A stretch of DNA of 64,000 bases from CAZCFB01 sp964511535 (lineage in GTDB: Bacteria > Myxococcota_A > Polyangia > GCA-2747355 > CAZCFB01). The stretch's first letter is position 1, and every line of letters starts with the position of its first letter. The stretch is from contig CAZEFW010000006.1 of assembly GCA_964511535.1 (NCBI GenBank), forward strand, positions 1 through 64,000. The letters run 5' to 3'. A model generated the notes under the pieces. It saw nothing but the letters and a program-made list of their open reading frames with translations, did not search any database and was not told where the DNA came from. The translations under genes were made by a program, and so were the position numbers. Below, piece after piece: positions 25,458 to 38,589 of this stretch.

Positions 25458-26996
25458 ATGTCTGATGTCCCCGAGACCATCCTCCAGGCGCTGTGGCGCC
25501 GCGCAGACAGCGACCCCGACCGGCCGTGCCTGGACAGCGGCGGCCGCACCATCTCGTACGCTGACCTCCGGGCAGCCGTGTCGGCCTGGGCCGGCGCCCT
25601 GGCGCGCTGGGGCCTGCGCCGCGGCGACCGGGTGGCGCTGTATCTGACCAACCGTCCGGAGCAGGTGGCGGCCTACCTGGGGGTGCTGCTGCGCGGCGGG
25701 GTGATGGTGCCGGTCAACACCCAGTACCGCGCGCGGGAGCTGGGCCATATCCTGGCCGACTCCGGCGCCCGCCTCTGCATCACCGACGAGCGAGGCAGAC
25801 CCGAGGTGGCGGGCGCGCGCGAGGGCACCGACCTGGAGGACCTCGTGGTGCTGCCCGAGGAGCCCGCCGCCCTGCCCGGCGCGCCGGTGTCCTCGCCCGG
25901 CGAGTTCTCCCTGGAGGAGCGGTGGACCCGCGCGCCGACCAACCGCGCCGAGGAGACGGCCATCATCGCCTACACCTCGGGCACCACGGGGCGCTCCAAG
26001 GGCGCCATGCTGTCCCACGGCAACCTGGCGTCCAACGCCAGGGCCATCTGCGATGCCTGGGGCTGGACCGCGGCTGACCGGCTGCTGCTGACCCTGCCGC
26101 TGTTCCACGTGCACGGGCTGTGCGTCGGGATCAACGGCACCCTCGTCGCAGGGGCGCGGGCCGACCTGCGGCCCGGCTTCGACGCCGGGGACGTGCTCGG
26201 CACCCTGCGGTCCGGCGAGCACAGCATGTTCTTCGGCGTGCCGACCATGTACGGGCGGCTGCTGACCGAGGCCGAGCGTACCGGCCAGGCGCCCCCGGCG
26301 TTGCGGCTGTACGTGTCCGGATCGGCGCCCCTGAGCAGCGAGACGTTCCGGGCCTTCGAGCGCCTCACCGGGGCCGCGATCCTGGAGCGGTACGGCATGA
26401 CCGAGACGGTGATGAACCTGACCAACCCGCTGCAGGGTGAGCGGCGCCCTGGCACCGTGGGCGCGCCCTTCCCGGGGCAGGAGGCGCGGGTGGTCCACAC
26501 CCGCAGCGGGGCGCCGTTGCCCGACGGCGAGGTGGGGGAGATCCAGGTGCGCGGCCCCAACGTGTTCGACGGCTACTGGAACCGCCCGGAGGCCACGGCG
26601 GAGGTGTTCGCGGGGGAGGGATGGTTCAACACCGGCGACCTGGGTCGGCGAGACGCCGACGGGTACTTCACCATCGAGGGCCGGGCCAAGGAGCTGATCA
26701 TCTCCGGTGGATTCAATGTTTACCCGCGGGAGGTGGAGGAGGTGATCGCCACCCACCCGGCGGTGGCCGAGGTGGCCGTGACCGGCGCGCCCGATCCCGA
26801 TCTCGGCGAGGCGGTGGTGGCCGCGGTGGTGCCTGCCGGCGAGGCGCCCGTGGACCGGAGCGCGCTCGGCGAGGAGCTGGTGGCGCACTGCCGGGCCCAA
26901 CTCGCCTCGTTCAAGAAGCCGCGGCGCGTTGTGTTCCTCGAGGCGCTGCCGCGCAACGCCCTGGGCAAGGTGCTGAAACATGAGCTCGACCTCTGA
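25458..26996 (+). CDS. Malonyl-/acyl-CoA synthetase (AMP-forming, MatB/ACSF3-like)
   Basis: A 512-aa ANL-superfamily ligase that activates a carboxylic acid with ATP and couples it to CoA. Motifs: AYTSGTTGRSKGAMLSHGNL (P-loop), PLFHVHGL, ERYGMTETVMNLTNPL, NTGDLGRRDADGYF, GRAKELIISGGFNVYPREVEE and PRNALGKVLK with the catalytic lysine. The TNPLxGERRPGTVG stretch and overall length resemble malonyl-CoA synthetases MatB/ACSF3, but other short-chain substrates are possible. The start at MSDVPET is typical; the frame begins 19 residues earlier without a ribosome site. The radical SAM gene follows after 78 bp and may be co-transcribed. Confidence 0.85.
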   Translation: MSDVPETILQALWRRADSDPDRPCLDSGGRTISYADLRAAVSAWAGALARWGLRRGDRVALYLTNRPEQVAAYLGVLLRGGVMVPVNTQYRARELGHILADSGARLCITDERGRPEVAGAREGTDLEDLVVLPEEPAALPGAPVSSPGEFSLEERWTRAPTNRAEETAIIAYTSGTTGRSKGAMLSHGNLASNARAICDAWGWTAADRLLLTLPLFHVHGLCVGINGTLVAGARADLRPGFDAGDVLGTLRSGEHSMFFGVPTMYGRLLTEAERTGQAPPALRLYVSGSAPLSSETFRAFERLTGAAILERYGMTETVMNLTNPLQGERRPGTVGAPFPGQEARVVHTRSGAPLPDGEVGEIQVRGPNVFDGYWNRPEATAEVFAGEGWFNTGDLGRRDADGYFTIEGRAKELIISGGFNVYPREVEEVIATHPAVAEVAVTGAPDPDLGEAVVAAVVPAGEAPVDRSALGEELVAHCRAQLASFKKPRRVVFLEALPRNALGKVLKHELDL

Positions 26997-27074
26997 GGCG
27001 CGGGTACCGCGACCTCGAGGCTGTGCTATGGATATGAGCCGCCGGAACCGACCGGCCGAACTGGAACGGGGCAG

Positions 27075-30000
27075 ATGGCAGAGAGCGAGACGAGCGAGGT
27101 AGAACATCAGCCGGTGATCTTCGTGATCCCCCCGTGCTGGGGTGTGGACGCCCCGCCCAACGGCGCGGCCTATGTCAGCGGCTTCCTGCAGGCCCACGGC
27201 GTGGACTGTCACGTGCGGGACCTGAACGTGGAGCTGTTCCACGTGCTCGGGCCCGAACATGAGCACCTGTGGCGCCAGGAGGGGTACCGGATCTGGGAGC
27301 TGGCCGGGCCGTTCTACGACAACCTGCTGCCCCTGTTCGCCGAGTGGCTGGACCTGGTGGTGCGCCAGATCGTGGCCGCCAGGCCGAAGGTGATCTGCTT
27401 CTCCATCAACGTGGCCAGCGTCATCTTCTCGCTGCACCTGACCCGGCTGCTCAAGGAGCGCATCCCGGGCCTGCGCACCATCTTCGGCGGAAACCAGTGC
27501 CGCTTCGGCGTGGGCGCCTCGCACCTGCCGCCGGGGCTGTTCGGCACGGCGCTGAAGCAGACCGGGCTGGTGGACGCGGTGGTGCTTGGCGAGGGTGAGC
27601 GCACCGCCCTGGACCTGGTCACCCGGGCCCTGGCCGACGAGCCGATGCGCCATATCCCGGGCGCCCTGACCATCGAAGACGGCTTCTTCGGCAACTTCCT
27701 GCACCAGACCGAGATCGGCGATCTGGACAAGCTCGGCTTCCCCTCCTTCGGCGGCTACCCGCTGGAGTCGTACCTGCAGGAGCACCTTCCGGTGCTGCTC
27801 AGCAGAGGGTGCCGCTACAGCTGCGCGTTCTGCAACGAGCGCCTGCAGTTCGAGGGCTTCCGCAGCCGCACCGGCGAGCAGGTGTTCGATGAGGTTGCCC
27901 AGCACAAGCGCAACTACGGCAGCCGGCTGTTCCACTTCTGCGACCTGGTGATCAACGGCGATCCGCGCCAGCTGGTGCGGTTCGCCGAGAAGGTGGTGGA
28001 GGAGGAGCTGGATATCGTCTGGACCAGCCAGGCGGTGGTGCACAAGTCGCTCACCGACCCGGACAACGTGGACCTGCTGGCCCGCTCGGGATGCGACCAC
28101 CTGATCTTCGGCATCGAGAGCTTCTCGGACAAGATCACCAAGGCCATGGGCAAGCCGTACCCGCCGAAGCTGGTGGACGAGGTGCTCGCCAACCTGACCC
28201 GTCAGGGCGTGGGCTCGGTGATCAACATCATCGTCGGCTTCCCCGGCGAGACCGAGGTGGAGCTGGAGGAGACCATCGAGGGGCTGCGCCGGAACAAGGA
28301 CAACATCTCCATGGTGTCGTCGGTGGGGGAGTGCCTGGTCTCTCCGGGCTCGATCCTGGAGCAGAAGTTCCGCGACTACGGGCTGGTGTTCCCGGAGACC
28401 GACCGGTTCATCCACTGGGCGATGCCTGGCAACACCCACGAGGTGCGCCTCGAGCGCATGGAGCGCGTGCTGGAGGAGCTCGGCGAGCTGGGCCTCGGCT
28501 ACTACAAGACCACCCGCTACGACGAGGCGCTGGAGCAGAACATCGGCGAGGACGAGCAGGGCGCGGAGGCCGACAACCCCACCGGCCTGGCCTTCATGCC
28601 CCAGATGATGTCGGTGCAGCCGGACACCGATCCCGACCGCGGCGCCGCGGCGTACAACTTCGTCTCCACGTCAGTGGAGGAGGCCACCGGCCCGACGGCC
28701 CAGGGGTCGGAGGACATCGAGCTGGGCGACCCCGGATGGATCATGTCGCCGGTCACGCCGATGCCTCACGACTACATCCTGCTGCACGGCGATCACTCCC
28801 AGGTGCGGCTCGGCGGGCGCAACGTGGACCTCTTCTTCCGCGGCCGCCTGCTCAGCCGCGGCCCGGGCCTGATGGCGCGCATCGACATGGGCGACGGCAA
28901 GGTGCTCTCCACCCAGGCCGCCATCTGGAGCTACGCTCGCCAGCTGGAGGGCGTGCTCGCCACCTGCGATTTCAATGACGGTGCCGCCCAGGTGCAGCTG
29001 TTCATCACCATGGTCAGCCCGGACCGCTACCGCGTGATGTGGGGCGTGCGGTTCGCCGAGGAGAGCGACGAGCCGATCTGGCTGCAGCTGGGCCTCTGCC
29101 TGCATGACAGCATCAAGGCGCTGAAGATGAACGGCGATCCCTGCGAGCCGGTGATGCCGTACCAGCTGCCGCCGGAGGCCAAGACCCTGTCCATCGCCCC
29201 GGCCATGGAGCGCTCCCCCATGCCGGAGGTGGAGATCGACCTGGGCGGGCTGCCCGAGGGCATGATCCTCGAGCACCAGCACGACATGTGGATCGACGAG
29301 AACCGCTTCATGCTGCGCAAGCAGATCCCCCGCCGCGCAGCGGGCTTCCCCCTGGACATCAGCGTGGCGGATCGCGGCGTGGACAGCCCCTGGCCGCGGC
29401 CCCCGGTGGAGACGGGGGAGGACGTGGAGGCGGCCCTGGCCAAGGACCTGGAGCTGTGCCGGGTTCGCATCATGAACCGCGACGGCGAGGGCCGCCCCGG
29501 CCACGACACCCTCTACTTTCGCCCGGGCGACAGCGCGCTGGTGCGCCTGACCATTTTTTGCCGGCGGCCCGTGGAGGCGGCGCTGCTGCGGCTGCAGCTC
29601 CACGACTGCCCCGAGGGCAGGGCAGGGCGGCTGGTGATCGGCATGAACAACCGGCGCATGGACCATGATCTGGAGCTGCGCCCGGGCTGCTTCACCGAGG
29701 TGACCCTGTCCCTGGACGAGCTGCACCTCGCCCCCGCCTGCTACACCATGTCGGTGATCCTGGCCGCTGGAGAGGAGCACGACTCCGAGGAGTACGACAG
29801 CTACGAGTGCGCCTACACCCTGGAGATGGTGGGGGACCGGGAAGAGGTCACCCTGCTGGCCAGTCCCCAGCTGACCCTGCTGCCCCTGGCGGCCGACGCC
29901 CTGGAGCTGACCGTGGAGAGCGACGACGGCCACACCTGCTCTCCCGAGGAGGTTGAGTGGCGCAAGCACAAGGAGCAGCTCGAATTCTTCCACATCCAGG

Positions 30001-30377
30001 CGGTGCATCCTGTGGGGCGGCCCTGGTCCCTGTGCGATAGCGCCGGCCGGGGCGGCGAGGTGCTCACGGTGCTGCGCTTCGGCGGGGAGCGCACCGAGGA
30101 GGACCAGGCGCTGATCATCCAGCTCGACAGCGATGGGCAGCGCCTCGGCAGCTGGGAGCTGCCCATCCCCGACGGGGCGGAGGGCGGCTGCGTGCTGCAC
30201 ATCGAGCGGCTGATGCTCCTGCGCGGTGACTGCCGCCTGACGGTGATGCCAGCCAACCGCATGTTCGCCGGCGAGCAGCTGACCCTGCACGTCCGCTCCG
30301 GGCGACTGGACGGCGCCGGCGTGATCTACTGCCCGGCCAACCTGACATCAAGGGTGCTGGAGCCACCGCCTTGGTAA
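27075..30377 (+). CDS. B12-binding-type radical SAM protein with C-terminal carbohydrate-binding-like modules
   Basis: A large 1100-aa fusion. Residues about 12-190 are a B12-binding-type Rossmann domain (FVIPPCWGVDAPPNGAAYVSGFL, VICFSINVASV, TIFGGN, AVVLGEGE); the DxHxxG motif is not seen. The radical SAM domain (about 235-470) has C246-xxx-C250-xx-C253 in RGCRYSCAFCN and GCDHLIFGIES. From about 555 onward the protein is all-beta: one domain with LLHGDHSQVRLGGRNVDLFFRG, and one (about 800-910) with LYFRPGDSALVRLTIFCRRPVEAALLRLQL...LAPACYTMSVIL that resembles the Wzt C-terminal O-antigen-binding domain. A further ~150 residues complete it. This joins a radical enzyme to glycan-recognition-like modules; substrate unknown. 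The 3' end runs into repeats. Confidence 0.8.
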   Translation: MAESETSEVEHQPVIFVIPPCWGVDAPPNGAAYVSGFLQAHGVDCHVRDLNVELFHVLGPEHEHLWRQEGYRIWELAGPFYDNLLPLFAEWLDLVVRQIVAARPKVICFSINVASVIFSLHLTRLLKERIPGLRTIFGGNQCRFGVGASHLPPGLFGTALKQTGLVDAVVLGEGERTALDLVTRALADEPMRHIPGALTIEDGFFGNFLHQTEIGDLDKLGFPSFGGYPLESYLQEHLPVLLSRGCRYSCAFCNERLQFEGFRSRTGEQVFDEVAQHKRNYGSRLFHFCDLVINGDPRQLVRFAEKVVEEELDIVWTSQAVVHKSLTDPDNVDLLARSGCDHLIFGIESFSDKITKAMGKPYPPKLVDEVLANLTRQGVGSVINIIVGFPGETEVELEETIEGLRRNKDNISMVSSVGECLVSPGSILEQKFRDYGLVFPETDRFIHWAMPGNTHEVRLERMERVLEELGELGLGYYKTTRYDEALEQNIGEDEQGAEADNPTGLAFMPQMMSVQPDTDPDRGAAAYNFVSTSVEEATGPTAQGSEDIELGDPGWIMSPVTPMPHDYILLHGDHSQVRLGGRNVDLFFRGRLLSRGPGLMARIDMGDGKVLSTQAAIWSYARQLEGVLATCDFNDGAAQVQLFITMVSPDRYRVMWGVRFAEESDEPIWLQLGLCLHDSIKALKMNGDPCEPVMPYQLPPEAKTLSIAPAMERSPMPEVEIDLGGLPEGMILEHQHDMWIDENRFMLRKQIPRRAAGFPLDISVADRGVDSPWPRPPVETGEDVEAALAKDLELCRVRIMNRDGEGRPGHDTLYFRPGDSALVRLTIFCRRPVEAALLRLQLHDCPEGRAGRLVIGMNNRRMDHDLELRPGCFTEVTLSLDELHLAPACYTMSVILAAGEEHDSEEYDSYECAYTLEMVGDREEVTLLASPQLTLLPLAADALELTVESDDGHTCSPEEVEWRKHKEQLEFFHIQAVHPVGRPWSLCDSAGRGGEVLTVLRFGGERTEEDQALIIQLDSDGQRLGSWELPIPDGAEGGCVLHIERLMLLRGDCRLTVMPANRMFAGEQLTLHVRSGRLDGAGVIYCPANLTSRVLEPPPW

Positions 30378-30412
30378 GCGGCCCCTTCTCGCTGCTTGAC
30401 TTGCCCATGATA

Positions 30413-30674
30413 GGGGGGGCGGTGGAAAGGTGCGGATGAGGATGGCTGGTGCAGTGGCGTGGGCGCTGGTGGGCTGAAACAAAAAACAAGGAACAAGAAA
30501 CAAGAAATGAAAAATGGCGAGCCCGGAAGGGGTCGAGCCGTTCGCCTGCGGAAAGGGGGGGGCGGTGGAAAGGTGCGGATGAGGATGGCTGGTGCAGTGG
30601 CGTGGGCGCTGGTGGGCTGAAACAAAAAACAAGGAACAAGAAACAAGAAATGAAAAATGGCGAGCCCGGAAGGG
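30413..30674 (+). repeat. 119-bp perfect direct repeat (period 143 bp)
   Basis: 30413-30531 and 30556-30674 are identical. Each copy ends with the 40-bp A-rich element (30478-30517 and 30621-30660) followed by CGAGCCCGGAAGGG. The 24-bp between them (TCGAGCC...) is unique. The whole 398-bp space between the convergent radical SAM and S41 protease genes (30378-30775) holds no gene that I can support. Identity of the copies implies a recent duplication or continuing homogenisation. Confidence 0.95.
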
Positions 30675-30775
30675 CTGGGTTTGCCCCGCCCGGCAAGACA
30701 GCTCAGACAGGCAGCATCGCGCCGCTGCTCGAGATCTTCTGGTACTGATAGTCCAGAAAGGGGGTGGGTACCGAG

Positions 30776-33844
<3,069 letters not shown>

Positions 33845-33994
33845 CCAATTCTCCGATGATTTAGGCGGCTTGCTGCCGCGTAGTATGAGATCCATAAGCG
33901 AAATCGCCCCGTGGAGTACCTCTGAGTGAGTATATGGCCGGGTCAACGGCCCTGCTACTAATTCATACGACGACGCGGGGGCGGTTTTGTTTCA

Positions 33995-34894
33995 TCAGGA
34001 GCCGGTCTCGAGATCTATGTCCGGGACGGCCTCGAGGAAGTCGAGGCGGCGCGAGCGGGTGATCGGGCCCGGGCGGATCAGCTCCACGGCCGCCTCCCAG
34101 CCGCGCAGGGTCAGGTCCACGCCGGCGGCGAGGCAGGACTCCAGGTCCACCCCGTCGCCCCGGTACCAGCGGCGGCGGATCTCCTCTTCGGGGCGCTCCA
34201 GGCGCTCTCGTCGGCCCATGGGCGAGGAGAAGACGGCCCCGTAGGCGGTGATGCCCCAGATCCACTCCTCCGCCTCCTGGCGAGGGGGGCAGCGCCCGTG
34301 GGTCTCCAGGAGGGCGGCGCGCATGGTGCGCCAGGTGACCTCGTCCAGGCGGTTGCCCACCAGCCCGGCGCCCGCCGCCTGGCCCACGAGCTCCCGGGCG
34401 AAGGGTGTGCCGGGGATCTCGTAGCCGAGCAGGTCCTTGTGATAGAGGATGTTCTGGTAACGCTCGATGCGGCTGTGCAGCACCAGGTGCGGCTGCCCTG
34501 GCTCGAGGCGCTCGCCCACCAGCGCCTGGACCACCGGGTGGCCGGCGCGGTCCACGGAGTGGTGGCAGATGTACCCCGCGGCCAGGGCGAGCTGACGCTC
34601 CGCCTCGTCGGTGTCCGGGTGCTCCCGGTGGCGGTGGGCCAACAGCGCCACCGCGAGGCGACCGGTGCGGCGGGTATGGAGCACATGGCCCCAGCGGCTG
34701 TAGACATACTCCCGGCCCATCAAGTGGCGCAGCAGCTGGGCGCTGAAGCGCGCGTGAAAGGGTAGATCGGGCAGGACGGAGCCGAGCAGCAGCGCGTCAG
34801 GGTGGCGGCGGGCCGCCTGGCTGATGAGCTGCGGGACGTCCGGCCGCTCGAGGGCCTGGTTGACCAGGGTCATGTGCATGAGCAGGGCTGGCAT
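33995..34894 (-). CDS. Zinc-dependent phospholipase C family protein
   Basis: A 299-aa protein of the zinc-dependent phospholipase C/S1-P1-like family (PF00882 type). Seen are an early metal-site-like His (MPALLMHMTL), LLLGSVLPDLPFHARF, YICHHSVDRAGHPV and LHSRIE; the HH...D...H set and Asp of LPD are consistent with the trinuclear zinc site. No signal peptide is evident, so the product may be cytoplasmic or use another start. It is divergent from rpoH with a 104-bp gap and lies 150 bp upstream of the S41 gene on the same strand. Substrate (phospholipid or other phosphoester) is not determinable. Confidence 0.75.
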   Translation of the reverse strand: MPALLMHMTLVNQALERPDVPQLISQAARRHPDALLLGSVLPDLPFHARFSAQLLRHLMGREYVYSRWGHVLHTRRTGRLAVALLAHRHREHPDTDEAERQLALAAGYICHHSVDRAGHPVVQALVGERLEPGQPHLVLHSRIERYQNILYHKDLLGYEIPGTPFARELVGQAAGAGLVGNRLDEVTWRTMRAALLETHGRCPPRQEAEEWIWGITAYGAVFSSPMGRRERLERPEEEIRRRWYRGDGVDLESCLAAGVDLTLRGWEAAVELIRPGPITRSRRLDFLEAVPDIDLETGS

Positions 34895-34960
34895 GAACCC
34901 AGTGTGAGCATTGAGCAGCCGGCCGCAAGGGGTATTGGTCCTCAGGGTGCAAGGCCTCCA

Positions 34961-34980
34961 TTGACAGAGGCGGATACAAT
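34961..34980 (+). promoter_or_regulatory. Promoter-like TTGACA / TACAAT boxes before rpoH
   Basis: A perfect TTGACA and a good TACAAT lie only eight bases apart, so they cannot form one normal sigma-70 promoter. Each could pair with a weaker partner. Reported because the region between the divergent genes must hold at least one promoter. Confidence 0.25.
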
Positions 34981-34998
34981 GACCACGATTCGAGGACG

Positions 34999-35988
<990 letters not shown>

Positions 35989-35990
35989 GG

Positions 35991-36118
35991 AACAAAAAAC
36001 AAGGAACAAGAAACAAGAAATGAAAAATGGGCAAGCTGCGTCGACCTTACGGCCGCGCCCGGACATCTGGAGCACTTTCATTTTTTATTCTCAATTTGTT
36101 GTTCCTTGTTTTTTGTTT
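35991..36118. repeat. Inverted pair of 40-bp A-rich elements between rpoH and rsmI
   Basis: A near-consensus forward copy (35991-36030) and an inverted, diverged copy (36079-36118) separated by 48 bp. The forward copy starts two bases after the rpoH stop. The pair could fold in the transcript and separate rpoH from rsmI expression. Confidence 0.85.
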
Positions 36119-36153
36119 CGCCGCGAGCGAGCGAGCGGCGTAACTTCGTTCTG

Positions 36154-36996
36154 ATGCCCAAAGCTCCCACCACCCCCGGCACCCTCTACCTCGTGGGAAC
36201 TCCCATCGGGAACCTGGAGGATTTGACCCTGCGCGCGGTGCGAGTGCTGGGCGAGGTGGACCTGGTGGCGGCGGAGGATACGCGCACGGCGCGCAAGCTG
36301 CTCGCGCACCTCGACCTGCGCAAGCCAACGGTGAGCCTGAACAAGGACAACGAGGCGCGGCGGGCCGAGCAGGTGCTGGAGGCGCTGTCGCGCCAGGAGG
36401 CGGTGGCGCTCATCTCCGAGGCGGGCATGCCTGGGATCTCGGACCCCGGCGAGCGCCTGGTTCGGCGCTGCCTCGAGCGCGAGATCCCGGTGGACGTCAT
36501 CCCCGGCCCGAGCGCCGTGCTGGCCGCGCTCTGCCTGTCGGGGTTGCCGGCGCTGCCCTTCACCTTCTTCGGCTTCTTGCCCCGCAAGGGGCGCCGACGC
36601 AAGGAGCAGCTGGCGCGCCTGGTGCAGGACCCGGCCACGGCGGTGATCTTCGAGTCCCCCCGACGGACCGCGGCCACCCTGGCGGACCTGGCAGACGCCC
36701 TGGGGGAGCGCCAGGCGGCGCTGGCCCGGGAGCTGACCAAGGTGCACCAGCAGGTGGTCCGCGGCTCGCTCGCGGAGCTGGCCGAGCGCGCCCGGCAGGA
36801 GCCGCCCCGCGGCGAGGTGACCCTGGTGGTGGCAGGGGCGCCGCCCCCGGAGGCTCCGGACGACGAGGCGCTGTCGGTCATGGTGCGGCAGCGGCTCGAG
36901 CAGGGGGAGAGCCCGCGCCAGATCGCAGACGCCCTGGGGGAGCTGGGCCGGCGGCGGGTCTACCAGCTGGCCCTGGCGCTCGGAGGCGGATCATGA
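36154..36996 (+). CDS. rsmI: 16S rRNA (cytidine1402-2'-O)-methyltransferase
   Basis: A 280-aa enzyme that 2'-O-methylates C1402 of 16S rRNA using SAM. TLYLVGTPIGNLEDLTLRAVRVL, AAEDTRTARKLL, ALISEAGMPGISDPG, DVIPGPSAVLAALCLSGLP and FESPRRTAATL are the classic RsmI (tetrapyrrole-methylase fold) signatures; length is normal. The frame is open 16 residues further upstream but that part is repeat sequence. Its stop overlaps the start of the FHA gene (ATGA), so the two are translationally coupled. Confidence 0.95.
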   Translation: MPKAPTTPGTLYLVGTPIGNLEDLTLRAVRVLGEVDLVAAEDTRTARKLLAHLDLRKPTVSLNKDNEARRAEQVLEALSRQEAVALISEAGMPGISDPGERLVRRCLEREIPVDVIPGPSAVLAALCLSGLPALPFTFFGFLPRKGRRRKEQLARLVQDPATAVIFESPRRTAATLADLADALGERQAALARELTKVHQQVVRGSLAELAERARQEPPRGEVTLVVAGAPPPEAPDDEALSVMVRQRLEQGESPRQIADALGELGRRRVYQLALALGGGS

Positions 36997-37979
36997 CCGA
37001 GCAGGGGCGCGGCCCGGACCAGGTCAGCCTGGTAGCCACCACCGGCGAGACGCTCGAGGTGTTCCTCGGGCAGGGCGTCAACAAGGTGGGGCGGCAGCCG
37101 GAGGAGAACACGCTGGTGCTCACCAGCCCGGCGGTGTCGCGTTACCACGCCCAGATCGTGGTCACCGAGCGGGCTATCTACCTGCGGGACCTGGGCAGCG
37201 CCAACGGCACCTTCCACAACGGAGAGCGCGTGGTCACCGCGCAGCTCCAGGCTGGCGATCTCGTCGGGTTCTCCGACGTGTTCACCTTCCGCGTCCACGT
37301 GGCCTGCGAAGCCGCCTCCGTGGAGACGGCGGCGGAGGGCGAGTTTTCCGGGGCGCCCACCAACATGTGGGAGCAGACCGGGCCGCTGTTCGAAGAGGGC
37401 GCGGTGGAGCCGCTGCGCACCGGAGAGTCGGCGGTGGCCAGGGCGCCCTCCGAGCCGCCGCCGGTGGGCCCGGAGCTGCCAGCCCAGGCGAACCCGCTGC
37501 AGACCCTCGAGGGCGACGGCTTCCAGCTTGCCGCCATCCTGGAGCTGTCCGAGCGCGCCGGCTCCCTCGACTCCCTCGAGCAGCTGGAGCGGCTGATGGT
37601 GCGGGTGCTCGACGGGCTGCTCTCCTGCCAGCGGGGGTTCATCACCTACCACCTGCCCGGCGGCGACTGGAAGCTGCTGATGGTGGCGCGCCCCCACGCC
37701 TGGGATCGCCGGGAGGTGCGCCGCCTGCTGCAGCTCGCCCTGCGCGAGAGCAAGACCGAGAAGGTCCCGGACAGCCGCCGGGACGACCGCCTCGGCGCGG
37801 CCACCACGGAGCAGGGGGACGCCCGGGTCCTGGTGCCGCTCCGCGCGCAGGACAGAGCCCTCGGGGCGGTGTTCCTGGTGACCCCGCTGCCCCACAGCAT
37901 CGACGCCAGGGTGGTGCGGCTGCTGGAGCATTACGCGCGCACCGTGTCCAGCGCCATCGTGCGCCTGACCAGCCGCTGA
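36993..37979 (+). CDS. FHA-GAF domain signalling protein
   Basis: A 328-aa soluble protein. An FHA domain at about 15-105 (VGRQPEENTLVL, SRYHAQIVV, DLGSANGTFHNGERV) keeps the Arg, Ser and Asn that bind phosphothreonine. After an Ala/Pro/Glu linker there is a GAF-like domain at about 170-325 (EQLERLMVRVLDGLLSCQRGFITYHL, ARVLVPLRAQDRALGAVFLV). It likely reads out one of the Ser/Thr kinases of this cell. Such FHA-GAF proteins are common in myxobacteria, where the GAF is often followed by an output domain; here there is none. Coupled to rsmI by a 4-bp overlap. Confidence 0.85.
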   Translation: MTEQGRGPDQVSLVATTGETLEVFLGQGVNKVGRQPEENTLVLTSPAVSRYHAQIVVTERAIYLRDLGSANGTFHNGERVVTAQLQAGDLVGFSDVFTFRVHVACEAASVETAAEGEFSGAPTNMWEQTGPLFEEGAVEPLRTGESAVARAPSEPPPVGPELPAQANPLQTLEGDGFQLAAILELSERAGSLDSLEQLERLMVRVLDGLLSCQRGFITYHLPGGDWKLLMVARPHAWDRREVRRLLQLALRESKTEKVPDSRRDDRLGAATTEQGDARVLVPLRAQDRALGAVFLVTPLPHSIDARVVRLLEHYARTVSSAIVRLTSR

Positions 37980-37995
37980 GGGTGAGGGAGGGCGC

Positions 37996-38571
37996 GTGCG
38001 CATCATCGCGGGAACCCTGGGGGGGCGGCGCATCAAGGCGCCACCCGGCACGACGGCCCGCCCCACCACCGACCGGGTGCGCGAGGCGCTGTTCTCCCGC
38101 GTGGTCTCCCGCCTCGGCAGCCTGGAGGGCTTGCTGGTGCTGGATCTCTTCGCGGGCAGCGGCGCCCTGGGGCTCGAGGCCCTGAGCCGCGGCGCGGCCG
38201 CGTGCGTCCTGGTGGAGCGCAACCGGCGCTGCGCCGGGGTCATCCGGGGCAACATCTCCGCGCTCGAGGTGGGCGACCGGGCGCGCCTGCTCACCATGGA
38301 GGCGAGCCGGGCGGTGGACCTGCTGGCAGGAGAGGGCGCGTCAGCCGGGCTGGTGCTGTTGGACCCACCCTACAAGCTCGACGCCACCGACCTGCTGCTG
38401 CGAATCGTCGCCGCCGAGCTGCTGGCCCCCGATGGGCTGCTCTGCCTGGAGCACGCCAGTGGGCGGGAGCCACCCGCGGCGCCCCCCGGGCTGCAAATCG
38501 CCAGCACGAAAGCTTACGGCGATAGCGTGCTCACTCTCTACAGCAGGCCGAGTATAATGACCTCCGCGTAG
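37996..38571 (+). CDS. rsmD: 16S rRNA (guanine966-N2)-methyltransferase
   Basis: A 191-aa SAM-dependent methyltransferase acting on G966 of 16S rRNA. MRIIAGTLGGRRIKAPPG, RPTTDRVREALFS, LDLFAGSGALGLEALSRGA and the catalytic LDPPYKLD are diagnostic. The start codon is GTG, with GAGGGAGG shortly before. It is followed 18 bp later by coaD, a common pairing. Confidence 0.95.
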   Translation: MRIIAGTLGGRRIKAPPGTTARPTTDRVREALFSRVVSRLGSLEGLLVLDLFAGSGALGLEALSRGAAACVLVERNRRCAGVIRGNISALEVGDRARLLTMEASRAVDLLAGEGASAGLVLLDPPYKLDATDLLLRIVAAELLAPDGLLCLEHASGREPPAAPPGLQIASTKAYGDSVLTLYSRPSIMTSA

Positions 38572-38589
38572 CATCGAGAAAGGAGACAC

